NCBI RefSeq assembly: GCF_001428025.1
Contig: NZ_LMSC01000012.1
Span: 449,192 to 513,191 of the forward strand
Direction: 5' to 3'
From: Phycicoccus sp. Soil748
GTDB taxonomy: Bacteria; Actinomycetota; Actinomycetes; Actinomycetales; Dermatophilaceae
DNA length: 64,000 nucleotides
The translations under genes were made by a program, and so were the position numbers. The notes beneath the pieces are model-generated. The model saw only the letters and a program-made list of their open reading frames with translations. It did not search any database and was not told the origin of the DNA. Each line of letters opens with the position of its first letter. Positions within the stretch are counted from its first letter, which is position 1. This document shows, piece after piece, positions 32,168 to 46,784 of this stretch.

Positions 32168-33614
32168 TCAGACGACCAGCGGGCGGTCGTTCGGGTTGAT
32201 CGGGCGCGGCAGGGCGGTCTGCCCGGTGAGGAAGCGGTCGACCCCTGCGGCGGCCGAGCGCCCCTCGGCGATGGCCCACACGATCAGCGACTGGCCGCGT
32301 CCCGCGTCGCCGGCGACGAAGACCCCGGGCACGCTCGACATGTAGTCCTTGTCGCGCTTGACGTTCGAGCGCTCGTCGAGCTCGACCTCGAGCTGCTCCA
32401 CGACGCCGGGCTTCTCCGGGCCGAGGAAGCCCATGGCCAGCAGGACCAGCTGCGCAGGCAGCACCCGCTCGGTGCCCTCGACCTCGTCGAAGCCGTGGTC
32501 GCCACGCTGCACGTCGACGACGCGGATGCCGCTGACCTTGCCGTCCTCGCCGAGGATCTCCTTGGTGGACACGGCATACAGGCGCTCGCCGCCCTCCTCG
32601 TGCGCGGAAGCGACGCGGAAGAGCATGGGGTAGGTCGGCCACGGCTGGCCCGTGACGCGCTCCTCCCCCGGCTGCGGCATGATCTCCAGGCTCGTGACCG
32701 AGCGCGCACCCTGGCGGTGCGAGGTGCCGATGCAGTCGGCGCCGGTGTCGCCGCCGCCGATGACGATGACGTCCTTGCCCTCGGCGGTCACCTGGCCCTC
32801 GACGGCCTCGCCGAGCGCGGCCCGGTTGGCCGGCGGGAGGAAGTCCATCGCCTGCATCACGCCGTCGAGCTCGCGCCCTGGGACGGGCAGGTCACGCGGC
32901 ACGGTCGCGCCGATCGCCAGCACCACCGCGTCGTAGCGGTCGCGCAGCTGTCGGCCGGTCACGTCCTCACCGACGGCGACGCCGCTGCGGAAGCGGGTGC
33001 CCTCGGCCTCCATCTGGGCGATGCGGCGGTCGAGGACCGACTTCTCCATCTTGAACTCGGGGATGCCGTAGCGCAGCAGACCTCCGGGCTTGTCGGCGCG
33101 TTCGTAGACGGCGACGGTGTGGCCGGCCCGGGTCAGCTGCTGGGCTGCGGCGAGACCAGCGGGCCCGGAGCCGACGACCGCGACGGTCTTGCCCGACAGG
33201 CGCTCGGGTGCCTGCGGCTGCACGTAGCCCGAGTCGAAGGCGCGCTCGATCGTCGTGACCTCGACCTGCTTGATGGTCACCGCGGGCTGGTTGATGCCGA
33301 GCACGCAGGCGGTCTCGCAGGGCGCGGGGCACAGGCGACCGGTGAACTCCGGGAAGTTGTTGGTCGCGTGCAGGCGCTCGATGGCCTCGCGCCAGTCACC
33401 CTTCCAAGCAAGGTCGTTCCACTCGGGGATCAGGTTGCCGAGCGGACAACCGCTGTGGCAGAACGGGATCCCGCAGTCCATGCAGCGTCCGGCCTGGCGC
33501 TGGAGCTGCCCGAGCTCCTGCTCCTCGTAGACCTCCTTCCAGTCCCTGATGCGGACCGGGACGGGCCGACGGGTCGGCAGCTCGCGCTCACGCGTCTTGA
33601 GAAAGCCCTGGGGG

Positions 33615-33622
<8 letters not shown>
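32168..33622 (-). CDS. gltD: Glutamate synthase (NADPH) small subunit
   Basis: The 484-aa protein has an N-terminal cysteine cluster [20 protein letters not shown] (47-66) for [4Fe-4S] binding, an FAD site [13 protein letters not shown] (about 153-165) and an NADPH site [13 protein letters not shown]. It passes electrons from NADPH to the large subunit, which makes two glutamates from glutamine and 2-oxoglutarate. Its GTG start overlaps the gltB stop by 8 bp (GTGGCTGA). A perfect 14-bp hairpin follows the stop. Confidence 0.96.
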
Positions 33623-38159
<4,537 letters not shown>

Positions 38160-38298
38160 GTTCGGGTCACCGTCCTAGGGGGGTCGTGGTGCGTCGGAGA
38201 TGACCTGCTGGACACCTCTGGACACGCGCGTGGACGGCCTTGGCCACGGCTGCGACGAGGATACCGGGAACCCCTCCCGTCCTAGAATGTGAGCCGAG

Positions 38299-39213
38299 CT
38301 ATTCCGTATCCTGAGACGTCGCGAGGGGCTCCGTGCGGGCGGAACGGTCGGGCAGCGCCAGCGGGCGCCGCCTCCCCAGCCACACGAGGAAGACCCCGAG
38401 GAGGAACACGAGGATGCTCACCCAGACGTTCACCCGGACGCCGAAGATGTGGTTGGCCTCGTCGCTGCGCATCAGCTCGAAGACGATCCGGCCCACCGGG
38501 TACCCCGCGACGTAGAGGCCGAACAGCTGCCCCTTCCGCAGGCGCCGGCGGCGGTCGACGACGACCAGGAATAGGGCCAGCAGCAGGCACCACACCGACT
38601 CGTAGAGGAACGTGGGGTGGAACGTGCCGAGCACGACGGCCTTGCCACTCGCGTCGCGCACCGCGTGGCCTGCGGCCTGGTCCCACTCGTGGATGGTCAG
38701 CCCCCACGGCAGGTCGGTGCGGCCGCCGTACAGCTCGTTGTTGAACCAGTTGCCCCAGCGGCCGAGTGCCTGGGCCACGGCGACACCGGGGACCGCCGAG
38801 TCGACGAAGTCGTGGAACGAGACGCCATGACGCCGGGCGCCCAGCAAGGCCCCGAGCGCGCCGAGCGAGATGGCGCCCCAGATGCCGAGGCCACCCTGCC
38901 AGATGTACAGGGCGCGGATGGGGTGCCCGCCTTCGCCGAAGTAGGGCTGCGGCGTGGTGATGACGTGGTAGAGCCGACCCCCGACGATGCCGAAGGGCAC
39001 CGCCCAGGCCGAGATGTCGACGGCCTTCTCCACGGCGTGGCCGCGGTCGACCAGGCGCCGCCCGGTGATCCAGACGGCGGCGACGATCCCCGCGAGGATG
39101 CACATGGCATACGCGCGCACCGGGAACGGGCCCACGTGCCACACCCCCGAGGTGGGGCTGGGGATGGTCGCCGGCAGCCCTGCGGGCACCGCCAGGACCG
39201 CTGCGGTGGTCAC
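38299..39213 (-). CDS. lgt: Phosphatidylglycerol--prolipoprotein diacylglyceryl transferase
   Basis: The 304-aa polytopic membrane enzyme puts diacylglycerol on the lipobox cysteine of prolipoproteins. The Lgt signature is GRWGNWFNNELYG (151-163), with GGRLYHVI near 78-85 and a conserved FELMRSDE in the C-terminal third. The GTG at 39213 forms a GTGA overlap with the DsbA-like gene; upstream in-frame residues belong to that gene in another phase. trpA-...-lgt-gltB is the usual actinobacterial neighbourhood. Confidence 0.96.
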   Translation of the reverse strand: MTTAAVLAVPAGLPATIPSPTSGVWHVGPFPVRAYAMCILAGIVAAVWITGRRLVDRGHAVEKAVDISAWAVPFGIVGGRLYHVITTPQPYFGEGGHPIRALYIWQGGLGIWGAISLGALGALLGARRHGVSFHDFVDSAVPGVAVAQALGRWGNWFNNELYGGRTDLPWGLTIHEWDQAAGHAVRDASGKAVVLGTFHPTFLYESVWCLLLALFLVVVDRRRRLRKGQLFGLYVAGYPVGRIVFELMRSDEANHIFGVRVNVWVSILVFLLGVFLVWLGRRRPLALPDRSARTEPLATSQDTE

Positions 39214-39971
39214 TTCGTGGCGGCCTTGACCTGCGCCGCGAGCGACTCGGCGGTGAAGCCCTTGAGGTCGAGGGTCTTGCCGTTGAGCTTGAGGGTCGGC
39301 GTGCCGTTGACGCCGTCCTTCTCGGACTGGGTCTGGACGGACTCCACGTACTGGTTGTGGGCCTTGGTGTCGTAGCACTGCTGCCAGGTCTTCAGCGCGG
39401 CGCCGGTGATGCCCGCCTTCTGCGCGAAGGACGTGAGGTCGGCGTCGGTGTAGCCGGCGCCCTCCTTGAGCGGCTGGCCGCCGAAGTTGGCCGAGTGGTA
39501 GGGCATGAACTTGCCCTGGTCAGCGGCGCAGGCGGCGCCGTTGGCGGCGCGGTTGCTGGAGTCGTTGCGCAGGTTGTCGTCGAGGAAGCTCAGCGTGTGG
39601 ACGACGAGGCGGACCTGGTTCTTCTCGGCCAGGGCCTCGATGTCGGCGCCGAAGCGGTGCTCGAACTCGGCGCAGATCGGGCACTGGAAGTCCTCGTAGA
39701 GGTCCAGCGTCGGCACCGTCGTGGGTGCGTCCGGGTTGACCAGGATACCGGCCCCCATGGCAGCAGCACCCTTCGGCAGTGACGAGCCGCCGGCCTTCGT
39801 GGCCTGCTGCTTGTCCGACTGGCCCAGCACGACGGCCGTGACCACCGCAGCGATGACCAGCACCACGACCACCGCGGCCACCACGACCCGGTTGGCGCCG
39901 TTGCCACCGGCCCGGCCCTTCGGCGTCGCCGCCTGGATCTTGGCCTTGCGGCTGGCGCTGCTGCTGGTCAT
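39210..39971 (-). CDS. Membrane-anchored DsbA/thioredoxin-fold protein
   Basis: The 253-aa protein has one N-terminal transmembrane helix (about 28-50) and an extracytoplasmic DsbA-type thioredoxin fold: DFQCPICAEFEHRFG with redox CPIC at 97-100, two further cysteines (GAACAADQ and WQQCYDT), and the cis-proline loop VNGTPTL. It probably forms or isomerises disulfides in exported proteins. It is coupled by an ATGA overlap to the MauE-like protein upstream, a likely redox partner, and by GTGA to lgt downstream. Confidence 0.92.
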   Translation of the reverse strand: MTSSSASRKAKIQAATPKGRAGGNGANRVVVAAVVVVLVIAAVVTAVVLGQSDKQQATKAGGSSLPKGAAAMGAGILVNPDAPTTVPTLDLYEDFQCPICAEFEHRFGADIEALAEKNQVRLVVHTLSFLDDNLRNDSSNRAANGAACAADQGKFMPYHSANFGGQPLKEGAGYTDADLTSFAQKAGITGAALKTWQQCYDTKAHNQYVESVQTQSEKDGVNGTPTLKLNGKTLDLKGFTAESLAAQVKAATK

Positions 39972-40468
39972 GCGTGGACCCTCTCTTCGTAGCCTGCGGG
40001 GAACAGGAGCCGCTCGAGGGCCAGTGCCGTGGTGGGCCTCTTGACGAGCCAGGCCGCGCACAGCATCAGCCCGACGTCGCGGGCGATCTCCTGGGGGTAC
40101 TGCGTCTGGGCGGCGGCAATGGTTCCCCCCTTGCCGAAACAGCCGCAGTCGATGCTCAGGCCACGGGCCCACGCCGAGGCGATCCCGATGATGAACACGA
40201 CCATGAGGAACCCTGCCACGGCGGCGCTGACCCGGGTGAACAGCCCGACCACGAGCAGCACGCCAAGGGCGACCTCGAGGATGGGCAGGCCGTAGCCGAT
40301 GACGCCAGCGAGGTCGTAGGGCAGGAGCTGGTAGGCGCGGACCGCCCGCGCGGAGGTCTCGAGGTGACCGACCTTCAGCAGGCCCGCAACGAGGACGACA
40401 CCCCCGAGCAGGAGCCGGGCCACCAGGCCCACGACGTCCCGGTGGCGGGGGTCTGGCAGGACGGCCAT
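39968..40468 (-). CDS. MauE/DoxX family membrane redox protein
   Basis: The 166-aa protein has four to five hydrophobic segments, the MauE pattern (LLLGGVVLVAGLLKVGH) and a conserved cysteine pair in SIDCGCFGKGG. MauE relatives act with DsbD/DsbA-like proteins in envelope disulfide chemistry. The ATG at 40468 begins 1 bp after the trpA stop, and its own stop overlaps the DsbA-like start. A DsbB/VKOR-like role reoxidising that protein is inferred, not shown. Confidence 0.85.
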   Translation of the reverse strand: MAVLPDPRHRDVVGLVARLLLGGVVLVAGLLKVGHLETSARAVRAYQLLPYDLAGVIGYGLPILEVALGVLLVVGLFTRVSAAVAGFLMVVFIIGIASAWARGLSIDCGCFGKGGTIAAAQTQYPQEIARDVGLMLCAAWLVKRPTTALALERLLFPAGYEERVHA

Positions 40469-40469
40469 G

Positions 40470-41273
40470 TCAGCGACCGCTCCTGACGCCCTCGGCCAGG
40501 TCGGCGACGAGGGCACGGAGGGCGGTGAGTCCCGACTCGAGGTCCGGGGCCTCGGTGAGGCAGCGCACGAGCGCCGACCCGACGATGACGCCGTCGGCGT
40601 AGGCGGCGACCTCGGCGGCCTGGGTGCCGTCGGAGACCCCGAGGCCGACGCAGACGGGCAGGTCGGTGACCGCCTTGGTCCGGCTGACGATCACCGAGGC
40701 GGCGTCGCCCATGGAGGTGCGCGCACCGGTGACACCCATGTGGGAGACGGCGTAGACGAAGCCCCGGCACTGGGACGTCACGGCGGCGATCCGCTCCTCG
40801 GTGGAGCTCGGGGCGACGAGGAAGATGCGGTCGAGGCCGGTCTCGTCGCTGGCCGCGATCCAGTCGTCCGCCTCGTCGGGGATGAGGTCGGGAGTGATGA
40901 TCCCGGCTCCCCCGGCCTCGGCCAGGTCGGTGGCGAACTGCTTGGCACCGTGGCGCAGGATGAGGTTCCAGTAGGACATCACCAGCGGCGGGGCGCCGGC
41001 GTCGCGCACCGCACGGGTGGCACGGAAGGCGTCGTCCACCCGTACCCCGTGCTTGAGCGCCTGGTCGGCGGCGTAGGCGATGACGGGACCGTCCATGAGC
41101 GGGTCGCTGTAGGGGATGCCGACCTCGACGATGTCCGCGCCGGCCTCGACCATGGCCACCATCGCGGCCACCGAGCCCTCGACGGTGGGGTAGCCGACGG
41201 GCAGGTAGCAGACCAGGGCCGCGCGGTTCTCCTCACGGCAGCGCTGCAGGACCTCGCTGACACCGATGCTCAC
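40470..41273 (-). CDS. trpA: Tryptophan synthase alpha chain
   Basis: The 267-aa TIM barrel cleaves indole-3-glycerol phosphate to indole and glyceraldehyde 3-phosphate. Catalytic Glu50 and Asp61 stand in [15 protein letters not shown] (49-63), and the phosphate-binding GVTGARTSM and [10 protein letters not shown] loops are present. The GTG at 41273 overlaps the trpB stop by 4 bp (GTGA). Confidence 0.97.
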   Translation of the reverse strand: MSIGVSEVLQRCREENRAALVCYLPVGYPTVEGSVAAMVAMVEAGADIVEVGIPYSDPLMDGPVIAYAADQALKHGVRVDDAFRATRAVRDAGAPPLVMSYWNLILRHGAKQFATDLAEAGGAGIITPDLIPDEADDWIAASDETGLDRIFLVAPSSTEERIAAVTSQCRGFVYAVSHMGVTGARTSMGDAASVIVSRTKAVTDLPVCVGLGVSDGTQAAEVAAYADGVIVGSALVRCLTEAPDLESGLTALRALVADLAEGVRSGR

Positions 41274-42541
41274 AGCTGGGTCCTCCCGTCGCCCTCGGCC
41301 CGCGGTTCGTCGGCGGTGCCGCTCGGGACCGCGTCGCCGTCGATGAGGCCGAAGTACTCCGCGGCCGTGTGCATGTCCTTGTCGCCGCGACCGGAGAGGT
41401 TCACGAGCAGGAGCGCCTCCGGGCCGAGCTCGCGCCCGACCTCCATGGCCCCGGCGAGCGCGTGCGCCGACTCGATGGCCGGGATGATGCCCTCGGTGCG
41501 GCAGAGCAGCTCGAACGCCTTCATCGCCTGCTCGTCGGTCGCATAGCGGTACTCGGCCCTGCCGGAGTCGCGCAGGAACGCGTGCTCGGGCCCGACGCTC
41601 GGGTAGTCCAGCCCCGCGGAGATCGAGTGCGACTCCAGCGTCTGGCCGTCGTCGTCCTGCATGAGGTAGCTGAAGGTGCCGTGGAGGACGCCGGGCGAGC
41701 TCGCCGCGAAGCGGGCCGCGTGGCGGCCGCCCTCGACGCCCTCTCCCCCGGCCTCGACGCCGATGAGCCGCACGCCGGCGTCGTCGATGAACCGGTGGAA
41801 GATGCCCATTGCGTTGGAGCCTCCGCCGACGCAGGCGATGACGGCGTCGGGCAGGCGGCCGGCGAGGTCGAGCACCTGGCCGCGCGCCTCCACGCCGATG
41901 ATGCGGTGGAAGTCGCGCACCATCTCGGGGAACGGGTGCGGGCCGGTGACCGTGCCGAGGATGTAGTGGGTGTCGCCGACGTTGGTGACCCAGTCGCGCA
42001 GGGCGTCGTTGATGGCGTCCTTGAGCGTGGCGCTGCCGGTGGGCACGGCCTTGACCTCGGCGCCCAGCATGCGCATGCGGGCGACGTTGAGCGCCTGCCG
42101 CTCGGTGTCGACCTTGCCCATGTAGATGACGCAGTCCAGCCCCATCAGGGCGGCGGCGGTGGCCGTGGCGACACCGTGCTGACCTGCGCCGGTCTCGGCG
42201 ATGACCCGGGTCTTGCCCATCCGCTTGGTCAGCAGGGCCTGGGCAAGCACGTTGTTGATCTTGTGGGACCCGGTGTGGTTGAGGTCCTCCCGCTTGAGGA
42301 CGATCCTGGCTCCGCCAGCGTGCTCCGCGAACCGCGGCACCTCGGTGATGATGCTCGGGCGCCCGGTGTAGGTACGGTGCAGCATCTCGAGCTCGCCCAG
42401 GAAGGCGGGGTCGACCATCGCCTTGCGACGCGCCTCGTCCAGCTCCTCGAGGGCGGGGATCAGGGCCTCGGGGACGAACCGCCCGCCGAAGTGGCCGAAG
42501 CGACCCGGCCGGGCCAGGGGTTCGGGGGTCAGGTCGGTCAT
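41270..42541 (-). CDS. trpB: Tryptophan synthase beta chain
   Basis: The 423-aa PLP enzyme joins indole and serine to make tryptophan. The PLP lysine is K94 in HTGSHKINN; the substrate motif AETGAGQHG and the phosphate loop GGGSNAMG are present. The ATG at 42541 forms an ATGA overlap with trpC; a longer frame is only trpC out of phase. It works with TrpA as an alpha2beta2 complex. Confidence 0.97.
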   Translation of the reverse strand: MTDLTPEPLARPGRFGHFGGRFVPEALIPALEELDEARRKAMVDPAFLGELEMLHRTYTGRPSIITEVPRFAEHAGGARIVLKREDLNHTGSHKINNVLAQALLTKRMGKTRVIAETGAGQHGVATATAAALMGLDCVIYMGKVDTERQALNVARMRMLGAEVKAVPTGSATLKDAINDALRDWVTNVGDTHYILGTVTGPHPFPEMVRDFHRIIGVEARGQVLDLAGRLPDAVIACVGGGSNAMGIFHRFIDDAGVRLIGVEAGGEGVEGGRHAARFAASSPGVLHGTFSYLMQDDDGQTLESHSISAGLDYPSVGPEHAFLRDSGRAEYRYATDEQAMKAFELLCRTEGIIPAIESAHALAGAMEVGRELGPEALLLVNLSGRGDKDMHTAAEYFGLIDGDAVPSGTADEPRAEGDGRTQL

Positions 42542-43329
42542 GAGTGGGCTCCCGCCGCGATGAGGTCGTGTGCCGCCCGGCGGGGCTCGGCCCCGCGCAC
42601 CAGGGCCTCGCCGACGAGTACGGCGTCCGCCCCCTCCCCCGCGTAGCGTGCGGCGTCGGCCGGGCCGGAGACCCCGGACTCCGCCACCTTCACGCACGAG
42701 TCGGGGATGAGGGGGGCCAAGCGGCCGAAGGTGTCGGGGTCGACGGCCAGGGTCTTGAGGTTGCGGGCGTTGACGCCGATGACCGAGGCCCCGGCGTCCA
42801 CCGCCCGCGCGGTCTCCACCTCGTCGTGGACCTCGACGAGCGCCGTCATGCCGAGGTCACGGGCCAGGGCCTGCATGCGGACCAGGTCGGCCTGCTCCAG
42901 CGCGGCGACGATGAGCAGGATGATGTCGGCGCCGTGGGCGCGTGCTTCGAAGAGCTGGTAGTCCTCGACCATGAAGTCCTTGCGCAGCACCGGGATCCGC
43001 ACCGCGCGGCGTACGGCGTCGAGGTCCGCGAGCGAGCCGCCGAAGCGACGCCGCTCGGTGAGCACGCTCACCGCGGTGGCCCCGCCCGCCTCGTAGTCCG
43101 CGGCAAGCGCAGCCGGGTCGGCGATGGTGGCGAGGGCGCCCTTGCTCGGGCTGGACCGCTTCACCTCGGCGATGAGCGACAGGCCGGGGCGGCGCAGGGC
43201 GGCCTCGGCGTCGACGGCCGGGGCGGCCTCGCGGGCGAGCCGCTCGACCTCGGTCAGGGGGGTGGTCGCGATGGCGCCCACGAGATCCTCGCGGACGCCC
43301 GCGACGATCTCGTCGAGCACGGTGGCCAT
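42538..43329 (-). CDS. trpC: Indole-3-glycerol phosphate synthase
   Basis: The 263-aa TIM barrel closes CdRP to indole-3-glycerol phosphate. Visible are [13 protein letters not shown] (52-64, catalytic Glu55/Lys57), [12 protein letters not shown] with the catalytic lysine, and [13 protein letters not shown]. The ATG has TAGCCT exactly 7 nt upstream, so trpCBA probably has its own leaderless promoter inside the longer hisI-trpE run. No trpF-type domain is fused. Confidence 0.96.
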   Translation of the reverse strand: MATVLDEIVAGVREDLVGAIATTPLTEVERLAREAAPAVDAEAALRRPGLSLIAEVKRSSPSKGALATIADPAALAADYEAGGATAVSVLTERRRFGGSLADLDAVRRAVRIPVLRKDFMVEDYQLFEARAHGADIILLIVAALEQADLVRMQALARDLGMTALVEVHDEVETARAVDAGASVIGVNARNLKTLAVDPDTFGRLAPLIPDSCVKVAESGVSGPADAARYAGEGADAVLVGEALVRGAEPRRAAHDLIAAGAHS

Positions 43330-43336
43330 GTCCCAC

Positions 43337-43342
43337 AGGCTA
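43337..43342 (-). promoter_or_regulatory. Candidate -10 element of leaderless trpCBA promoter
   Basis: TAGCCT on the minus strand ends 7 nt before the trpC ATG, in the 38-bp gap after the DUF2752 gene. Confidence 0.55.
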
Positions 43343-43367
43343 ACCAGCGGCCGCGCCGGCGCCGCCG

Positions 43368-43859
43368 TCAGGGTCGGAGTACGGACAGGGCCGGCAGCAG
43401 CCGCAGCGCCCCGAAGGCCAGCAGCCCGACGGCCCAGGCCGCCGCGAGCGCCGAGGCGTGGGCCGCCATCCAGGCGGTGAGCGCGGTGGCGACGCGGGTT
43501 CCGCGGTGGCCCTCGCGGCTGGGACCCGGGCCGCCGACCCGGGCGACGAGCCACACGGCGTACGTGCCGACCACCAGCACGGTCGTCAGGACTGCCCAGG
43601 CGTTGCTCGAGAGGGCGGCGGCGACGTCACCGGTCAGCAGGTCGTGGACCGCGCGGAGCCCACCGCAGCCGGGGCACGGGACGCCGGTCAGGGCGAGGAA
43701 GGGGCACGTCGGCCACGCTCCGGGCAGGTGGGGGTCGCGCGCGAGCAGGGCTGCGGCGAGGGTGGCGCCGCCCGCCCCGCCCAGCGCCGGGCCCTTCAGG
43801 CGCGCAGCCGACGGCTGCACGCGGGGGTGCGCGGCGCCCCGGGCGACCGCGGCACCCAC
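43368..43859 (-). CDS. DUF2752 membrane protein in the trp operon
   Basis: The 163-aa protein has the DUF2752 signature [20 protein letters not shown] (about 52-71), with cysteines in CPxCGGLR, and three or four hydrophobic segments. The GTG start lies 4 bp past the stop of the HGxxPAAW gene. The family is often next to amino-acid biosynthesis or lipoprotein genes but has no known function; the cysteines suggest metal or redox chemistry at the membrane face. Confidence 0.83.
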   Translation of the reverse strand: MGAAVARGAAHPRVQPSAARLKGPALGGAGGATLAAALLARDPHLPGAWPTCPFLALTGVPCPGCGGLRAVHDLLTGDVAAALSSNAWAVLTTVLVVGTYAVWLVARVGGPGPSREGHRGTRVATALTAWMAAHASALAAAWAVGLLAFGALRLLPALSVLRP

Positions 43860-43863
43860 CGGA

Positions 43864-44115
43864 TCAGCTGACGCCGGAGGAGTTCGAGCTGCGCGAGGTC
43901 ACGGGCGGGACGTCCTTGGCGCCGTAGCCGGCCATGCCGAGGACCTTGCCGGCCACGACACCGACGACGCAGATGACGGCCCCGACCACGAAGAGGGGGA
44001 CGCTGGTGACGACGACCGACCACGACATGACCGCCGAGCCGACCAGGAGGACCGTCACGGCCGTCCACGCGGCGACGCTGTGGCCGTGGTCTTCGTGGAT
44101 CTCGTGCTCTGCCAT
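43864..44115 (-). CDS. HGxxPAAW-family small membrane protein
   Basis: The 83-aa protein starts MAEHEIHEDHGHSVAAWTAV, the HGxxPAAW motif with Val in place of Pro, followed by two hydrophobic segments (about 18-36 and 41-60) and a Ser-rich tail. This family is typically found in actinobacterial trp operons between trpE and trpC. The ATG is preceded by AGGAG 9 nt upstream. Function unknown. Confidence 0.85.
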   Translation of the reverse strand: MAEHEIHEDHGHSVAAWTAVTVLLVGSAVMSWSVVVTSVPLFVVGAVICVVGVVAGKVLGMAGYGAKDVPPVTSRSSNSSGVS

Positions 44116-44164
44116 GGTGCCTGGCTCCTGTGGAGGTGAGGGGTGGTCGTTCGCGACCATTCTG

Positions 44165-44764
44165 TCAGGTGCCGGAAGGGTCGTGGCGTTCGGTAGGGTC
44201 CTCCCCCGCGTCGAGGCGGTCCCAGTCGCTGGCGACGCGCTGGCCACGGGCTCCCGCGGTCGCGCCCGGCGCCTCGTAGCGGGCGCCGAGGCCACGCCAG
44301 CCGCGCGCCCCGAACCAGCCACCCACGGCGGCCAGCAGCAGGGGCACGCAGGCGACGAGCGCGACCCACGGCCACGACGTCGGCGTCGCATGGGTCTCGA
44401 GGGTCCCCGTCCGGCCGAGGGACCGGGCGGCCTCCCGCCCCAGCGCCTCCTGCGGTGACAAGGCCACGTGGGCGGCCAGCCAGGCCTCGCCGAGCGCGGC
44501 CAGCGCCAGGACGACCACGGTGACCCGACGCACCACCGGACCGCTGGTCGTGCTCGCCAGCGCCGCGGCCGCGGCAACGAGCGCCAGCGCCACGACGCCC
44601 GAGGCGACCTGGCTGCCGGTCCCCGTGACGCGGCTCGCCCCCATCACCGGGTCGTCGATGGTGCCGGTCACCCACGTCCGCCCGCCACTGGCGAGGAGGG
44701 TGCCGGCTCCGAGCAGGGCGAGCAGGATGACGGCGGCCTTGGACGTCAGCCGCAGCCGCCTCAT
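44165..44764 (-). CDS. Tryptophan biosynthesis-associated membrane protein
   Basis: The 199-aa protein has about four hydrophobic segments (9-28, 51-69, 76-95, 130-150), matching the Trp-operon membrane protein family (TIGR02234/PF09534) found only next to actinobacterial trpE. The ATG overlaps the trpE stop by 4 bp; the much longer frame is trpE out of phase. Role unknown; tryptophan or anthranilate handling at the membrane is speculation. Confidence 0.87.
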   Translation of the reverse strand: MRRLRLTSKAAVILLALLGAGTLLASGGRTWVTGTIDDPVMGASRVTGTGSQVASGVVALALVAAAAALASTTSGPVVRRVTVVVLALAALGEAWLAAHVALSPQEALGREAARSLGRTGTLETHATPTSWPWVALVACVPLLLAAVGGWFGARGWRGLGARYEAPGATAGARGQRVASDWDRLDAGEDPTERHDPSGT

Positions 44765-46326
44765 CGCACGGTCCGCAGGGCCGAGGCGGTGGCGACCGCG
44801 CGCAGGGCGGCGGCGGCCTTGTTGACCGTCTCCTCGTACTCGGCCGTGGGGACGGAGTCGGCGACGATCCCGGCCCCGGCCTGCACGTGGGCGGTGCCGT
44901 CCTTGATGACGGCGGTGCGGATGGCGATGGCCATGTCGAGGTCTCCGTGGAAGTCGAGGTAGCCGACGACACCGCCGTAGACCCCGCGGCGGCTCGGCTC
45001 GTAGTGCTCGATGAGGCTGAGGGCCCGCGGTTTGGGGGCGCCGGACAGGGTGCCTGCCGGGAACGTGGCGGCGAGGACGTCGTACGCCGTCCGGCCGGGG
45101 GCGAGGTCGCCGACCACCGTGGACTCGAGGTGGGTCACGTGCGAGTAGCGGCGCACCTGCATGAGCTCCACGACGTCGACGGTGCCGGCCTCGCAGACCC
45201 GCTGGAGGTCGTTGCGCCCCAGGTCGACGAGCATGACGTGCTCGGAGCGCTCCTTGGGGTCGGCGAGCAGGTCCTCGGCCAGGCGCAGGTCGTCCTCGGG
45301 CGTCTTTCCCCGCGGGCGGGACCCGGCGATCGGGTGCGTGATCGCGCGGCGACCCGTCACCTTGACCAGGGCCTCCGGCGAGGAACCCACCACGTCGTAC
45401 GCGGTGCCGTCCTCGAGCGGCAGGCGCAGGAGGTACATGTAGGGGCTCGGGTTGGATGTCCGCAGGGCCCGGTAGACGTCGAGTGCATCGGCCTCGCACG
45501 GCGTCGAGAACCGCTGCGAGAGCACGACCTGGAAGACCTCACCCGCCCGGATGTCCTCCTTGGCGAGCTCGACCATCTCCTCGAAGTCGGCTTGGGCGTA
45601 GTTGCTGCGGACCTCACCGCGCGCCCGCTCGAAGGCGTCAGGGTCGACGGTGGCGACGGTGCTGGGTGCGGCCGCCGCCAGGGCGGTCGTCATGGTGTCG
45701 AGCCGGGCGACGGCGTCGGCCCAGGCGTCCTCGACCCGCTCGTCGGTGTCGTCGAAGTTGACCGCGTTGGCGACCAGCAGCACCGAGCCGTCGGCGTGGT
45801 CCAGCACGGCCAGGTCGGTCGCCAGCATCATGGTGATCTCGGGGAGCTTCAGCTCGTCCGGGACGGTCGACGGCACCTTCTCCCAGCGGCGTACGGCGTC
45901 GTAGGTGATGGCGCCGACCATGCCTCCGGTCAGCGGCGGCATTCCCTCGATGGGCTCGGTGGCCAGGGCCGCGACGGTGTCGCGCAGGGCGTCGAGGGGG
46001 CTGCCGTCGGTGGGCACGCCAACCGGCGGCTCGCCCACCCAGTGCGCCTGCCCGTCGCGCTCGGTGAGCACCGCCCCGCTCGCAGCGCCGACGATGGAGT
46101 AGCGGGACCAGACGCCGCCGTGCTCGGCGGACTCGAGCAGGAACGTCCCCGGCCGGTCACCGGCGAGCTTGCGGTAGAGCCCGACCGGCGTCTCGGCATC
46201 CGCCATGAGGCGCCGCACCACCGGGATGACCCGGCGGTCGCGGGCCAGCAGCTGGAAGACCTCAAGGCTCGGCCAGGTCGAGCCGAACGCGAGGTCGGGA
46301 GCGGGGTCGCGCAGGCCCTCACCCAT
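44761..46326 (-). CDS. trpE: Anthranilate synthase component I
   Basis: The 521-aa chorismate-binding enzyme makes anthranilate with the TrpG amidotransferase, which is not in this window. C-terminal motifs include [35 protein letters not shown] and [18 protein letters not shown]. An N-terminal [19 protein letters not shown] carries the tryptophan-feedback site (LLES). The ATG overlaps the hisI stop by 8 bp. Confidence 0.97.
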   Translation of the reverse strand: MGEGLRDPAPDLAFGSTWPSLEVFQLLARDRRVIPVVRRLMADAETPVGLYRKLAGDRPGTFLLESAEHGGVWSRYSIVGAASGAVLTERDGQAHWVGEPPVGVPTDGSPLDALRDTVAALATEPIEGMPPLTGGMVGAITYDAVRRWEKVPSTVPDELKLPEITMMLATDLAVLDHADGSVLLVANAVNFDDTDERVEDAWADAVARLDTMTTALAAAAPSTVATVDPDAFERARGEVRSNYAQADFEEMVELAKEDIRAGEVFQVVLSQRFSTPCEADALDVYRALRTSNPSPYMYLLRLPLEDGTAYDVVGSSPEALVKVTGRRAITHPIAGSRPRGKTPEDDLRLAEDLLADPKERSEHVMLVDLGRNDLQRVCEAGTVDVVELMQVRRYSHVTHLESTVVGDLAPGRTAYDVLAATFPAGTLSGAPKPRALSLIEHYEPSRRGVYGGVVGYLDFHGDLDMAIAIRTAVIKDGTAHVQAGAGIVADSVPTAEYEETVNKAAAALRAVATASALRTVR

Positions 46327-46684
46327 GCGACACCGCGGCACCGAGGTCACCGGCGTCGAAGCAGGTGCGGTCACCGGTGTGGCACGCGGCGCCGACCTGG
46401 TCGACGCGCACGAGCAGCGCATCACCGTCGCAGTCGATGGCGACCGACTTGACCAGCTGGACGTGGCCGCTGGTGTCGCCCTTGCGCCAGTACTCCTCGC
46501 GGCTGCGCGACCAGAAGGTCACGCGACCCTCGGTCAGAGTGCGACGCAGCGCCTCGTCGTCCATCCAGCCGAGCATCAGGACCTCGCCGGTGTCGTGCTG
46601 CTGCACCACGGCTGCGACGAGCCCCTGGTGGTCACGCTTGAGGCGGGTCGCGATGCTGGGGTCGAGGGCGGCGGGAGAGGTCAC
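46319..46684 (-). CDS. hisI: Phosphoribosyl-AMP cyclohydrolase
   Basis: The 121-aa enzyme opens the adenine ring of PR-AMP, the third step of histidine synthesis. Motifs: [31 protein letters not shown], the Mg-binding DCDGDAL, and Zn cysteines in [13 protein letters not shown] at 46684 is preferred because CACAAT ends 7 nt upstream; ATG at 46693 (three residues longer) would overlap that element. It heads the long hisI-trpE-trp run and lacks a HisE domain, which is encoded separately at 60026. Confidence 0.95.
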   Translation of the reverse strand: MTSPAALDPSIATRLKRDHQGLVAAVVQQHDTGEVLMLGWMDDEALRRTLTEGRVTFWSRSREEYWRKGDTSGHVQLVKSVAIDCDGDALLVRVDQVGAACHTGDRTCFDAGDLGAAVSHG

Positions 46685-46691
46685 TCGCCCC

Positions 46692-46697
46692 ATTGTG
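46692..46697 (-). promoter_or_regulatory. Candidate -10 element of leaderless hisI-trpE promoter
   Basis: CACAAT on the minus strand ends 7 nt before the hisI GTG; A2, A5 and T6 fit the -10 consensus. Confidence 0.45.
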
Positions 46698-46784
46698 CCG
46701 AAGGTCCGGACGGTGCAGCAGGTCGGGCCGGGGCGCGGGACGCGAGCAGGGCGGGTGGTGGCGGCTGGTCGAGGCCCGGGTCGG

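Noticed and set aside
38160-38298. Leaderless promoter for gltB
   Set aside because: TAGGAC occurs twice upstream but at 14 nt or more from the start codon, so the 6-7-nt rule is not met; an ordinary short leader is more likely.
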